Source: Brevundimonas poindexterae (lineage in GTDB: Bacteria; Pseudomonadota; Alphaproteobacteria; Caulobacterales; Caulobacteraceae). Taken from it: a DNA stretch of 64,000 nucleotides. This document shows positions 35,084 through 43,838 of the stretch, piece after piece. Position numbers and translations under genes: made by a program. The notes under the pieces were generated by a model. That model saw only the letters and a list, made by a program, of their open reading frames with translations, did no database searches and was not told where the DNA came from. The DNA lies in NCBI RefSeq assembly GCF_020524625.1, contig NZ_JAIVLL010000001.1:124001-188000 (forward strand), given 5' to 3'. Positions within the stretch are counted from its first letter, which is position 1, and every line of letters starts with the position of its first letter.

Positions 35084-35824
35084 ATGTTCAACCTTTCAGG
35101 AAAAACCGCCCTTGTGACCGGGGCTACGGGCGGCATCGGCGGAGCCATCGCCCGGGCGCTGCATGCGCAGGGCGCGACCGTGGTGCTGTCGGGCACGCGC
35201 GAGGCGGTGTTGGCCGACCTGGCAAAGGAGATGGGCGAGCGGACTTTTGTCGCCGCCGCCAATCTGTCGGATGCGGAGTCCGTCGACGGCCTGATCGGCC
35301 GCGCCGAAGAGGCCGCCGGGGCGCCGCTCGATATCCTGGTCGCCAATGCGGGCATCACCAAGGACGGACTGTTGATGCGGATGAAGGACGAGGATTTCGA
35401 ACAGGTCCTCAAGGTCAATCTGGAGAGCTATTTCCGCCTGTCGCGCGCCGCGTTGAAGGGGATGATGAAGCGCCGCTCGGGCCGCATCATCGGCGTGACC
35501 TCGATCGTCGGCGTGACCGGCAATCCGGGCCAGACCAACTATGCCGCGTCCAAGGCCGGCATGATCGGCTTCTCCAAGTCGCTGGCGCAGGAGGTCGGCA
35601 GCCGCGGCGTGACGGTGAACTGTATCGCGCCCGGCTTCATCGCCAGCCCGATGACCGATGTGCTGAACGACCAGCAGCGCGAGACCATCCTGTCCAAGAT
35701 CCCGGCGGGCCGTCTGGGCACGGGCGACGAGATCGCCGCCGCCGCTGTCTATCTGGCCTCGGACGAGGGCGCCTATGTCACGGGCCAGACCCTGCACGTG
35801 AACGGCGGCATGGCGATGATCTGA
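35084..35824 (+). CDS. fabG: FabG, 3-oxoacyl-ACP reductase
   Basis: A 246-residue short-chain dehydrogenase. The NADPH motif TGATGGIG is at 13-20, the catalytic Ser in GVTSIVGVTGNPGQ and the YxxxK pair at Tyr153/Lys157 (NYAASKAG). The C-terminus (GQTLHVNGGMAMI) is that of true FabG. It reduces 3-oxoacyl-ACP in the elongation cycle. The ATG at 35084 with GGAGAG upstream was chosen over an in-frame start inside the repeat. Confidence 0.95.
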   Translation: MFNLSGKTALVTGATGGIGGAIARALHAQGATVVLSGTREAVLADLAKEMGERTFVAAANLSDAESVDGLIGRAEEAAGAPLDILVANAGITKDGLLMRMKDEDFEQVLKVNLESYFRLSRAALKGMMKRRSGRIIGVTSIVGVTGNPGQTNYAASKAGMIGFSKSLAQEVGSRGVTVNCIAPGFIASPMTDVLNDQQRETILSKIPAGRLGTGDEIAAAAVYLASDEGAYVTGQTLHVNGGMAMI

Positions 35825-35915
35825 GGTCGCGCCCGATCGCTATGCAACTATAAGTATTGCCTAACGCATAACTCGCGCATAACGTTCACCCGTTCAACCG
35901 ACGGGGGGCTTGGGC

Positions 35916-36797
35916 GTGGATCAAGGGCGGCGGTCATGTCTGCTGGGGCTGGCTGGCCTCGGAGCGGCGGGACCTGCGCTGGCGCGTCAGGACGTCTACC
36001 GTGCCGAGGACACGGTCGAGCTGGAGCATGAGGACCGGGTCTTTCGCCTGAACCGGGCGGTGGACCGGCTGCGGGTCGACCCCCGGCCCCGGTTCTCGGT
36101 CACCCGCGTGCCCCGGTCTCGGATGCCGGCGAACTTCAATGTGTCCGTGCCGGTCCTGCGAGTCGCCTTCTCCGAACGGACCTTCTTCGACACGGCCGAG
36201 TGGCGCATCCTGCCGGGCGGGCTGCAGGCCGTGGAAGCGGTGGCCGCCGCCGCGCGCGGCGAGGCGCCGGACGTTGCCATCTTTGTCGCCGGGCACACCG
36301 ACAATGTCGGCGGCGACGAATACAATCACAATCTGTCGGTGCGCCGGGCAGACGCCGTGTCCGAGGCCATGATGGGTTTCGGCGTGGGCGAGGTGGCCCT
36401 GTGGCGCGTCGGCTTTGGCGAGGCGGCGCCGCTCTACGCAAACGACAGCGATCTGCACCGGGCCTACAACCGCAGGGTCGAATTCCTGTTCGGCGCGCGG
36501 GTGGAGCCGGTCGTCGATGTGCTGACGGCCCAGCGCGAGGCGCAGGTCTGCATCTCGGCCAGCGAGACCGAAAGCCGGCGCTGCCTGATCGAACTGCCGC
36601 GCCGTGACACCTTTGAAGCCGTTCAACTAACCCGCCGCCAGACAGGCGTGGGCGGAGACGGGCGCGTGGCGGCAACCGGTCGGCCCGGCGGGCGATCCGC
36701 AGCGGGTCCGTCGAGGCCCGCCGTGACGGCAGCCGCGCCGCGCACCCTGGTCATTCCGCTGAGGCGGCCCCGGACAATCGAGACACCGCGTCGATGA
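35916..36797 (+). CDS. OmpA-like peptidoglycan-binding protein with Tat-like signal
   Basis: A 293-residue exported protein. The N-terminus MDQGRRSCLLGLAGLGAAGP is short and carries twin Arg, so Tat export is possible. An unassigned region follows, then an OmpA C-terminal domain at about 80-195: IFVAGHTDNVGGDEYN, with GHTDN at 126-130, and LSVRRADAVSEAM. These bind diaminopimelate in peptidoglycan. The last 100 residues are Pro/Arg-rich and disordered. The start is uncertain between TTG 35910 and GTG 35916. It is the first of four envelope genes lying between fabG and acpP, and its end overlaps the next frame. Confidence 0.8.
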   Translation: MDQGRRSCLLGLAGLGAAGPALARQDVYRAEDTVELEHEDRVFRLNRAVDRLRVDPRPRFSVTRVPRSRMPANFNVSVPVLRVAFSERTFFDTAEWRILPGGLQAVEAVAAAARGEAPDVAIFVAGHTDNVGGDEYNHNLSVRRADAVSEAMMGFGVGEVALWRVGFGEAAPLYANDSDLHRAYNRRVEFLFGARVEPVVDVLTAQREAQVCISASETESRRCLIELPRRDTFEAVQLTRRQTGVGGDGRVAATGRPGGRSAAGPSRPAVTAAAPRTLVIPLRRPRTIETPRR

Positions 36798-36808
36798 AAG
36801 GCAATCCC

Positions 36809-38131
36809 ATGGACAAACGCGTCGATGCAGAAATCTTGCTGGCGGACCCCCCGCGTGACGAGGCGGATCCCCTTGCGGCCTGGCGGGCGCTGGACCTGTC
36901 GGATCGGTCGCCTTTGTGCACCGAACTGCTGGAGGGCCTTGAGCGCGAGCAGTCGGAGCAGGGGCGGATCGATCTGACCGACGAACTGGGCAGCTATCCG
37001 CACGGGCTGACGCCGGAGATGCTGGGGTGGTTTCAGTCGCGCATCCAGCCGGTGCGAACGGCGGCGCTGCAGCATCTGAGGTCGGGCTTTGGATCGGCGA
37101 CCCTGGGCAAGACGGCCATGGGGCGGGGCACCCTGGTTGAGGCGGAACGGGCGCGGAACCAGCAGGACCGGCTGATGGCCTATCACCGCATTCACAGCGA
37201 CCTGCGCCGCAATCACCACGAGCGGATCGACGAGCGCGATGCGCGCCAGCGTGAGTTCGAGGAAGCGCGGGCCGAGCACGGCAACCGCGACCCGGTCATG
37301 ACCAATCCGCTGCTGTACTGGGGCGGGCTGATCGCCGTCGTCGGCATCGAGATCGCGGTCAATTTCGACAGCCTTTTGAAGCTGCCGATGATCAAGAGCG
37401 GCATGTTCGCGGTGGGCATGGCCATTCTGGTGGGTCTGGCCGTCGGCTTTGCGGCGCACGTGCACGGCACGGTGCTGAAGCAGTGGCACTACTGGTTCAA
37501 CAGCTTCGACCGGACGCGGGTGTGGAAGGCCAGCCGCAAGGTGGCCATCGGCGGGGTGCTGCTGAGCCTGGCGCTGGGCCTGATCGGCTGGTCGCGGATG
37601 TTCTACGTCATGCCGCTGATCCAGCTGGCCGAGGTGACGGGGGAGACGCCGCCCAATCTGGTCTTCTCGATCCTGTTCATGACGCTGAGCAATGTGATCG
37701 TGTACGGCGTCGGGGTCATCTGGGCCTATTTCCACCACGACGAGGACCCGGACTATCCGCCCAAGCGGCTATCCGCCGACAAGGCCCAGGCGGCCGTTGC
37801 GACGGTCGCGCGCGGCATCAATGCCCGTCTGAAGGAAGCCGACGACAAGGCCGCCCACCGCGAGAAGGAGCTGGATGCGCTGGAAAAGGCGCAGAAGGGC
37901 AGCACCGCCTGGGAGAGCAACAGCAAGGCGCTGGCGGCCTTTCGGGCGGTTGATCGCAAGGTCGAGGCGGCCCTGCACCGCTACCGGACGGCGCTGGTGA
38001 AGCACATGACGGAACAAGGGCTGACCCCCCGGTTCGTCCAGCCGCTGGTGACCCGGGACGATGCGGGGCGGGAAGAGGTCCTGACCGGCGCCGGCTATCT
38101 GGGTCGGCCGATCACCCTGAAACTGCTGTGA
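36809..38131 (+). CDS. Four-TM membrane protein with long coiled-coil regions
   Basis: A 440-residue protein of no known family. Residues 1-165 are soluble and highly charged, with heptad-like stretches near 110-155. Four hydrophobic segments lie at about 168-185, 198-219, 245-268 and 285-308. The remaining 130 residues are charged and helical (GINARLKEADDKAAHREKEL) and likely form a coiled coil; the C-terminus ends in a short strand region. Both ends should be on the cytoplasmic side. ATG 36809 follows GAAAGG at good distance; ATG 36794, overlapping the OmpA-like stop, is the alternative. It sits second in the envelope cassette. Confidence 0.65.
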   Translation: MDKRVDAEILLADPPRDEADPLAAWRALDLSDRSPLCTELLEGLEREQSEQGRIDLTDELGSYPHGLTPEMLGWFQSRIQPVRTAALQHLRSGFGSATLGKTAMGRGTLVEAERARNQQDRLMAYHRIHSDLRRNHHERIDERDARQREFEEARAEHGNRDPVMTNPLLYWGGLIAVVGIEIAVNFDSLLKLPMIKSGMFAVGMAILVGLAVGFAAHVHGTVLKQWHYWFNSFDRTRVWKASRKVAIGGVLLSLALGLIGWSRMFYVMPLIQLAEVTGETPPNLVFSILFMTLSNVIVYGVGVIWAYFHHDEDPDYPPKRLSADKAQAAVATVARGINARLKEADDKAAHREKELDALEKAQKGSTAWESNSKALAAFRAVDRKVEAALHRYRTALVKHMTEQGLTPRFVQPLVTRDDAGREEVLTGAGYLGRPITLKLL

Positions 38132-38142
38132 GGGAGGGGGCG

Positions 38143-39402
38143 ATGCGGTACCTGTTCATGGCTGTGGCGCTCGGTCTGGCGCTGGTCGGATGCGGGCCGG
38201 ATGACGATGAGACCGGTGGCAAGGGCGTCTCTCGGGCTGCCCTCAATGAGGTCTGGTGCACCCGCGATGGACTTGACCAGCCGCTGCGCCAGACGATTTT
38301 CGTGGTGGACGAGCGCGCCCTGACGCCTGGTACCGGCGCCGAATTCCGGACGGGGAATGCGCGGCTTTTCGAGGCGCTAAATGCCGTGGCCAGCCCGGTC
38401 GAGGGCGTGAACTCGGGCGTGATGGCGCCGCGCGAGCGCCTGACCGTCTATCTGGCGCCGGCCGACGGCGGAGCCCCTCGGATGGTGTTCAGCGGGTGCG
38501 CGCCGGGATTGTCGGCCGAGGAGCGGGCGGCCGTGCAGGCAGAGCGTTCCGGTATCGGCGATTTCGTCGGCGGCACCCTGTCGGGCGAAATGGAGACGGC
38601 CGTCGAGGCCTATAATCGCGCCTTCATCCTGGGCGTCGTGCGGATGGGCGACATCCCCGCACCGCCCCCGGTGCGTACGGGAGACTTCGGGCGGTCGAGC
38701 CTTGTGTCCTCGCTGCGATCGGTGCGCGATCTGGGGCGCGATGGCGAGGGCGTGCCCCGCTATTTCATCTTCACCGACTTCACGACCTTTCCGGACTTCC
38801 CGGACGTGACCGCCGCGCGGGAGGCCGGGTTCGAGCTGGCGCGCGAGGCGCGGCTGACGCTGGGCGGCGCCGAGGTCGTTCTGGTCGGATCGGGGAGCAA
38901 CGGCAAGCCGAGGGCGCGGGATTTCGCGACGGCCTTTTTCCTCGGCAGTCAGGGCGAATTGCTGGGCTGGGGTGGAGGAGCTCTCGGATCACTGCCCGCC
39001 GCCCCTGTTGAGGTTCGGCGATACAGCGGCGAGCTGATCTATCCCGACACACGCTATCCCGTGCGGCTGATCCTGGGCCACGATGCCCAGAACCGACTGG
39101 TGAACAGCTGGCTGATCGTCACTTCGGATGCGGAGTGGGCCACGCCGCTGGGCGGGTCGCTGAAATGCACGGGCGACGTCTGCGAACTGCTGTCGGACAA
39201 CAGCGGGCTGGGCCAGCGCTGGACCACGCATCCCGACGGGCCGCCGCGGTTCACCGCGGACATGCCGTTCAGCGGCATGCGAGGCATCTCGGCCGAGATC
39301 ACCCCGGAATCCGTGCGGGGCGAGATTTCCGACCCTGACGTCGATGGCTTTGAGGACGCGCCCAACGTCCGGAGCCTGCCGTTCGAAATGACACCCTTCT
39401 GA
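38143..39402 (+). CDS. Lipoprotein with Rossmann/vWA-like core
   Basis: A 419-residue lipoprotein (lipobox ALVGC, Cys17). The core alternates strands and helices: RQTIFVVDERAL, RLTVYLAP, a long amphipathic helix, then RYFIFTDFTTFPDFPD and AEVVLVGSGSNGKPRARDF. This order resembles a von Willebrand A domain, but the DxSxS metal site is replaced by VVDERAL, so it is at best degenerate. The C-terminal 150 residues form a separate beta-rich domain with Cys pairs (KCTGDVC). I do not recognise the family. ATG 38143 follows GGAGGGGG. Third gene of the envelope cassette. Confidence 0.6.
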   Translation: MRYLFMAVALGLALVGCGPDDDETGGKGVSRAALNEVWCTRDGLDQPLRQTIFVVDERALTPGTGAEFRTGNARLFEALNAVASPVEGVNSGVMAPRERLTVYLAPADGGAPRMVFSGCAPGLSAEERAAVQAERSGIGDFVGGTLSGEMETAVEAYNRAFILGVVRMGDIPAPPPVRTGDFGRSSLVSSLRSVRDLGRDGEGVPRYFIFTDFTTFPDFPDVTAAREAGFELAREARLTLGGAEVVLVGSGSNGKPRARDFATAFFLGSQGELLGWGGGALGSLPAAPVEVRRYSGELIYPDTRYPVRLILGHDAQNRLVNSWLIVTSDAEWATPLGGSLKCTGDVCELLSDNSGLGQRWTTHPDGPPRFTADMPFSGMRGISAEITPESVRGEISDPDVDGFEDAPNVRSLPFEMTPF

Positions 39403-39422
39403 TCAACCACGGGGAGAGAGTG

Positions 39423-39968
39423 ATGAAGACGTTTGTTGTGCCCGGCCTGGCGGCCTGTCTGATGCTGTCCGGCTGCGCGACCTCGGGATCCGCCATGGAG
39501 CGGGCCTGGCAGCAGTGCGGTGTCGCAGTTGTCGGCGGCGCCATTATCGGCGGTATCATCGGCAACAATACCGGTAACGGCGACGCGCAGCAGGGCATGA
39601 CGACCGGCCTGTTGACCGGCGGCGGCATCTGTGCGGTCCTGCTGGCCATGGCCTCCGAAGAGGACAAGCGCCGAATCCGCGAAGCCGAGTACGCCGCGCT
39701 GGAAACCGGCCAGGTGCGCGAGGACAGCTATATCGGTGAGGACGGCAAACGCCGCACCATCGTGGTGCGGACACAGGATGCCCCGGCGAAGACCTGGAGC
39801 GTTCCCGCCGCGGAAGACGGCAAGGAGGCCGAGACGGCCAGCATGACGGATATCTGCCGCTATCGGCAGACGACCCTGAGCGTCGAGGGCACCGGATCGG
39901 GCTCGCTGGACGCGGAACTGGTCTGTCGCAATCCACAGACGCGGGAATGGGAAGTGCAGCGCGCCTAG
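39423..39968 (+). CDS. Glycine-zipper lipoprotein
   Basis: A 181-residue lipoprotein (lipobox MLSGC, Cys18). The N-terminal part is a glycine-zipper membrane segment, VGGAIIGGIIGNNTGNGDAQ with a second Gly-rich stretch TTGLLTGGGICAVLL, as in SlyB/OmpA-associated 17-kDa proteins. The C-terminus is soluble, charged and contains two Cys (MTDICRYRQT and ELVCRNP). It follows the third cassette gene after 20 bases, with GGGGAGAG as the ribosome site. A role in outer-membrane integrity or as a pore cap is a guess. Confidence 0.7.
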   Translation: MKTFVVPGLAACLMLSGCATSGSAMERAWQQCGVAVVGGAIIGGIIGNNTGNGDAQQGMTTGLLTGGGICAVLLAMASEEDKRRIREAEYAALETGQVREDSYIGEDGKRRTIVVRTQDAPAKTWSVPAAEDGKEAETASMTDICRYRQTTLSVEGTGSGSLDAELVCRNPQTREWEVQRA

Positions 39969-40219
39969 GGCGCTCGGCGTGATCCCCGGCCGACAGCGGA
40001 ATATCCGTTGTCGACTGGCCGAGTGAACCGGTGCTTGCTTCCGGGGGCTCTCCATAATGTCAGCGCGGGGTGGGCTTCCCCCCGCGACCGACTGTGCTAA
40101 AGGGCAGGGCACGACGGGGGCGTGAGTCCCGATCGGGCTTGCGCCGTCGTCCTCGCCGTCCTACGGCAGGCATACAAGACAACTGCCGCACCGTGCGGCT
40201 TATCAAGGCAGAGACACCC

Positions 40220-40459
40220 ATGTCCGATACTCTGGAACGCGTCCGCAAGATCGTCATCGACCACCTGGACGCTGACCCCGACAAGGTCACCGAGAAGGCC
40301 AGCTTCATCGACGACCTGGGCGCCGACTCGCTCGACAACGTCGAACTGGTCATGGCCTTCGAGGAAGAATTCGACATCGAGATCCCGGATGATGCCGCCG
40401 AGCACATCCAGACGGTCGGCGATGCCGTGAAGTTCATCGACGAGAAACTGGCGGGCTGA
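40220..40459 (+). CDS. acpP: Acyl carrier protein
   Basis: A 79-residue, very acidic protein. The 4'-phosphopantetheine attachment Ser is in [20 protein letters not shown], the universal ACP signature. The start [20 protein letters not shown] is ordinary. It carries the growing acyl chain for FabD, FabG and FabF, all within this window. The ATG at 40220 has no long ribosome site but GAGA lies just upstream. A 251-base gap upstream with hairpins probably contains its own strong promoter. Confidence 0.96.
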   Translation: MSDTLERVRKIVIDHLDADPDKVTEKASFIDDLGADSLDNVELVMAFEEEFDIEIPDDAAEHIQTVGDAVKFIDEKLAG

Positions 40460-40480
40460 TGCCCGGCTGAAACCGGCCAG

Positions 40481-40524
40481 ATGGCCGCCGTGGTGTGCCC
40501 CTAGCGGGCCCGCCCGGCGGCCAT
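40481..40524 (+). terminator. Stem-loop between acpP and fabF, possible partial terminator
   Basis: Perfect 10-base arms (ATGGCCGCCG at 40481-40490 and its complement at 40515-40524) enclose a GC-rich loop. Only tagtgtttgtg follows, so termination would be weak. It may set the acpP/fabF expression ratio. Confidence 0.45.
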
Positions 40525-40565
40525 TAGTGTTTGTGGCGACAGTGGAATCGATAGGAGCCGCCAAG

Positions 40566-41846
40566 ATGCGTCGTGTCGTGGTGACGGGACTGGGCCTTCT
40601 GACCCCTCTGGGGGCGGGCGTGGAACACAGCTGGAAGGGCATTCGGGAGGGTCGATCGGGCATTCGCCAGATCACCGCTTTCGACACCGAGGGCTGGGGC
40701 TGCACGATTGCGGGCGAGGTCCCGAGCGTGGACGGGCGTGGCGGCGGCAAGCCGGGCGAGCCGGGCGTGTTCGATCCAGACGCCATCATGTCGGCCAAGG
40801 AGCGCAAGCGCGTCGACAACTTCATCCTGTACGGCATTGCGGCCGCCGACGAGGCGCTGGCCGACGCCGGCTGGAAGCCCGAGACGGACCACGACCGCGA
40901 ACGCACCGGCGTGATGATGGGCTCGGGCATCGGAGGGCTGGGCCCCATCGCCGATACCTCGCTTGAGCTGGAGGCCAAGGGGCCGCGCCGCATCAGCCCC
41001 TTCTTCATTCCCTCGGCCCTGATCAACCTGGCGTCGGGGCAGATTTCGATCCGGCATGGCCTGAAGGGCCCGAACCACGCCGTGGTGACGGCCTGTGCCT
41101 CGGGCGTGCACGCCATCGGCGACGCTGCCCGGATGATCGCGCTGGACGATGCCGACGTGATGGTGGCGGGCGGTGCCGAGAGCTCGATCGTGCCGATCGG
41201 TATCGCGGGCTTCCTGGCATGCAAGGCCCTGTGCACCGACTTCAACGATACGCCCGAGAAGGCCAGCCGCCCCTATGACAAGGACCACGCCGGGTTCGTG
41301 ATGGGCGAGGGCGCCGGCATCGTGGTGCTGGAGGAATACGAGCACGCGAAGGCGCGCGGGGCGAAGATCTATGCCGAGGTGATCGGCTACGGCATGAGCG
41401 GCGACGCCTATCACATCACGGCGCCGTCCGAGGATGGCGACGGGGCCTATCGCGCCATGGCGGCGGCGGTGAAGCGGGCCGGGATCCAGCCAGGCGACAT
41501 CGACTATGTGAACGCGCACGGCACCTCGACCATGGCCGACTGGATCGAGCTGGGCGCCGTCGAGCGTCTGGTGGGCGATGCCGCCTCGACGGTCGCCATG
41601 TCCTCGACCAAGTCGATGACCGGACACCTGCTGGGCGCGGCCGGGGCCATCGAGGCCGTGTTCACCGTACTGGCGATCCGCGACCAGATCGCGCCGCCCA
41701 CGATCAATCTGGACAACCCCGAGCGCGAGACCGCCATCGATCTGGTGCCGCACACGGCCAAGCCGATGAAGATCGACGTGGCCATGTCCAACAGCTTCGG
41801 TTTTGGCGGCACCAATGCCAGCCTGATCCTGAAGAAGGTCGACTAG
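40566..41846 (+). CDS. fabF: FabF, 3-oxoacyl-ACP synthase II
   Basis: A 426-residue condensing enzyme for fatty-acid elongation. The catalytic triad is present: nucleophilic Cys in VVTACASGVHAIGDA, His in VNAHGTSTMADWIE and His in SMTGHLLGAAGAIEA. The family C-terminus NSFGFGGTNASLILKK is complete. ATG 40566 follows GGAG; upstream in-frame codons are not family sequence. mltG begins two bases after its stop, so the genes form an operon. Confidence 0.96.
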   Translation: MRRVVVTGLGLLTPLGAGVEHSWKGIREGRSGIRQITAFDTEGWGCTIAGEVPSVDGRGGGKPGEPGVFDPDAIMSAKERKRVDNFILYGIAAADEALADAGWKPETDHDRERTGVMMGSGIGGLGPIADTSLELEAKGPRRISPFFIPSALINLASGQISIRHGLKGPNHAVVTACASGVHAIGDAARMIALDDADVMVAGGAESSIVPIGIAGFLACKALCTDFNDTPEKASRPYDKDHAGFVMGEGAGIVVLEEYEHAKARGAKIYAEVIGYGMSGDAYHITAPSEDGDGAYRAMAAAVKRAGIQPGDIDYVNAHGTSTMADWIELGAVERLVGDAASTVAMSSTKSMTGHLLGAAGAIEAVFTVLAIRDQIAPPTINLDNPERETAIDLVPHTAKPMKIDVAMSNSFGFGGTNASLILKKVD

Positions 41847-41847
41847 C

Positions 41848-42957
41848 GTGGCGGGCAAGGGGCGGGCGCCGTCCGACACGAAACGCCCGCTGGGGGCCGC
41901 GCTGCTGGCCGCATCGGCGACCTTCAGCCTGTTCCTGATCGGCGCGCTGGTCTGGGGCTGGAGCGTCTTCTATGCGCCCGGGCCGGAAGCGCGTCAGGGC
42001 GATGCGACGATCGTGGTCCTGCCCAGCGGGGCCGGGGTGTCGGCCATCGGTCAGTCCTTGAAACAGGCCGGGGTGATCCGCTCGACCGATATGTTCAAGG
42101 CGGCTGTGACCCTGACCGGAGCCGACCGCAAACTCAGGGCCGGCGAGTATGAAGTGCCGTCGGGCGCCTCGCTGCGCTCGGTCATCAGCCTGCTGGTCAG
42201 CGGGCGGGTGGTGCGCCACTTCGTGACCCTGCCGGAAGGCTGGTCGGCGGCGCAGGCGTACGACATCCTGATGGCCGAGGACATCCTGACCGGCGAGATC
42301 GACATCCCGGAGGAGGGCACGCTGTGGCCCGATACCTATGAGGTCACGCGCGGCGAGAGCCGGGCCTCGGTGATCACCCGGATGCAGAGGGCCCATGACC
42401 GCAACCTGGCCGAACTGTGGGCCCAGCGCAGCCCGAACACGGTCGTCAACTCGCCGGAAGAGGCCGTGATCCTGGCCTCCATCGTCGAGAAGGAAACCGC
42501 GGTGGCCGAGGAGCGGCCGATGGTCGCCTCGGTTTTCTCGAACCGGATCCGGCTGGGCATGCGGCTGGAGAGCGACCCGACCATCATCTACGGCATCACC
42601 CAGGGGCGCCCGCTCGGGCGGGGCATCCGACGCTCGGAGCTGGATCGCCGCACCGAGTGGAATACCTATCAGATCGACGGCCTGCCCCCGACGCCGATCG
42701 CCAATCCGGGCCGGGAAGCGATCGCCGCCGTGCTGAACCCACCCCGTTCGGATGCCCTGTTCTTTGTCGCCGACGGAACAGGCGGGCACGCTTTTGCCTC
42801 AACCTATGCCGAACATCAGCAGAATGTCGCGCGCTGGCGCGCGGTCGAACGCCAGCGGCAGGGTCTGCCGCCGGTGGAAGAGCCGGTCGTCGATGAACCG
42901 CCGCCCGAGGCCGGGGCCGAGATCACGATCCTGCCCCAGGGCGCGACGCCGCAATGA
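41848..42957 (+). CDS. mltG: MltG, endolytic murein transglycosylase
   Basis: A 369-residue membrane-anchored enzyme that cuts nascent glycan strands and so sets their length. One N-terminal membrane segment (ALLAASATFSLFLIGALVWG) is followed by a LysM-like region (VVLPSGAGVSAIGQSLKQAG) and the YceG domain with the catalytic Glu in ASIVEKETAVAEERPMVASV. ESDPTIIYGITQGRPLGRGI and DGLPPTPIANPGREAI are conserved family marks. The C-terminal tail is Pro/Glu-rich. GTG start; the stop overlaps yicC by four bases. Confidence 0.95.
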   Translation: MAGKGRAPSDTKRPLGAALLAASATFSLFLIGALVWGWSVFYAPGPEARQGDATIVVLPSGAGVSAIGQSLKQAGVIRSTDMFKAAVTLTGADRKLRAGEYEVPSGASLRSVISLLVSGRVVRHFVTLPEGWSAAQAYDILMAEDILTGEIDIPEEGTLWPDTYEVTRGESRASVITRMQRAHDRNLAELWAQRSPNTVVNSPEEAVILASIVEKETAVAEERPMVASVFSNRIRLGMRLESDPTIIYGITQGRPLGRGIRRSELDRRTEWNTYQIDGLPPTPIANPGREAIAAVLNPPRSDALFFVADGTGGHAFASTYAEHQQNVARWRAVERQRQGLPPVEEPVVDEPPPEAGAEITILPQGATPQ

Positions 42958-43838
42958 GTGACCTGTCGGGCATGACCGGCTTTGGCCGTGCCGACGGCAG
43001 CCAGGACGGCTGGGTGTGGACGGTCGAGGCGCGTTCGGTGAACGGACGGGGGCTGGAGGCGCGCTTTCGCGGACCGCCCGGATTCGACGGGCTGGAGCGT
43101 CACGCCAAGGCCCGCGCCCAGGCGCTGATGAGCCGGGGCCAGGTGACGGTCGGTGTGCAGGCCCGCCGCGAGGCCGATGCGGCCGGCGAGATCGCCATCG
43201 ATCAGGCGCTGCTGGACCGGTATCTGGCGCTGTCACTGGAGCTGGTCGAGCGGGGCGCCGAGCCGCCTCGTGCGGACGGCTTGCTGGCCCTGAGGGGCGT
43301 GCTGGATCGTCCCGAGGAAGACGCCGACGAAGACCGCAAGGCGCGGGTCGAGGCCGCCATGGCCGTCAGTATCGACGAGGCGCTCAAGGCCCTGGTCGCG
43401 GCGCGCAAGGTCGAGGGCGGACAGCTGGCGACGCTGATCGCCGACTTCCTCGACCAGATCCGGGCGAACGTCGACCTGGCCGAGATCGAGGCCGCCGCCC
43501 AGACCGAGGCCGTGCGCGAGCGGTTCACGCGGCGGATGGCCGAGCTGGCAGGGGACACCCCGGGTGTCGAGGACAAGGTGGTGGTGGAGGCCGCGGCGCT
43601 GGCGGCCCGCGCGGATGTGCGCGAGGAACTGGACCGGCTGCGGGCCCATCTGGAGAGCGGGCACCAGCTGCTGGGTCAGCCTCCGGCCGGTCGCAAGCTG
43701 GATTTCCTGATGCAGGAGTTCATGCGCGAGGCGAACACCCTGTGCTCGAAATCGGCCACGGTGGAGTTGACTCGGGTCGGTCTGGCGTTGAAGGCCACCA
43801 TCGATCAGTTGCGTGAACAGGTTCAGAATGTCGAATGA
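42954..43838 (+). CDS. YicC-family endoribonuclease-like protein
   Basis: A 294-residue protein of the YicC family. The start MSDLSGMTGFGRADGSQDGW has the MTGFG signature and a long central helical region follows. The end is the DUF1732 part, GRKLDFLMQEFMREANTLCS, then VELTRVGLALKATIDQLREQ. In Escherichia coli YicC is an RNase acting on small RNA and mRNA. It lies between mltG and gmk, a common order in alphaproteobacteria; the stop overlaps the gmk start. Confidence 0.9.
   Translation: MSDLSGMTGFGRADGSQDGWVWTVEARSVNGRGLEARFRGPPGFDGLERHAKARAQALMSRGQVTVGVQARREADAAGEIAIDQALLDRYLALSLELVERGAEPPRADGLLALRGVLDRPEEDADEDRKARVEAAMAVSIDEALKALVAARKVEGGQLATLIADFLDQIRANVDLAEIEAAAQTEAVRERFTRRMAELAGDTPGVEDKVVVEAAALAARADVREELDRLRAHLESGHQLLGQPPAGRKLDFLMQEFMREANTLCSKSATVELTRVGLALKATIDQLREQVQNVE

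Noticed and set aside
39992..40012. Hairpin GACAGCGGA-ata-TCCGTTGTC after the glycine-zipper gene as a terminator
   Set aside because: The stem is good but there is no T-tract on either strand; function cannot be claimed.
40053..40058. CATAAT as the -10 box of acpP
   Set aside because: No acceptable -35 hexamer at 16-18 bases; left unassigned although a promoter is expected in this gap.
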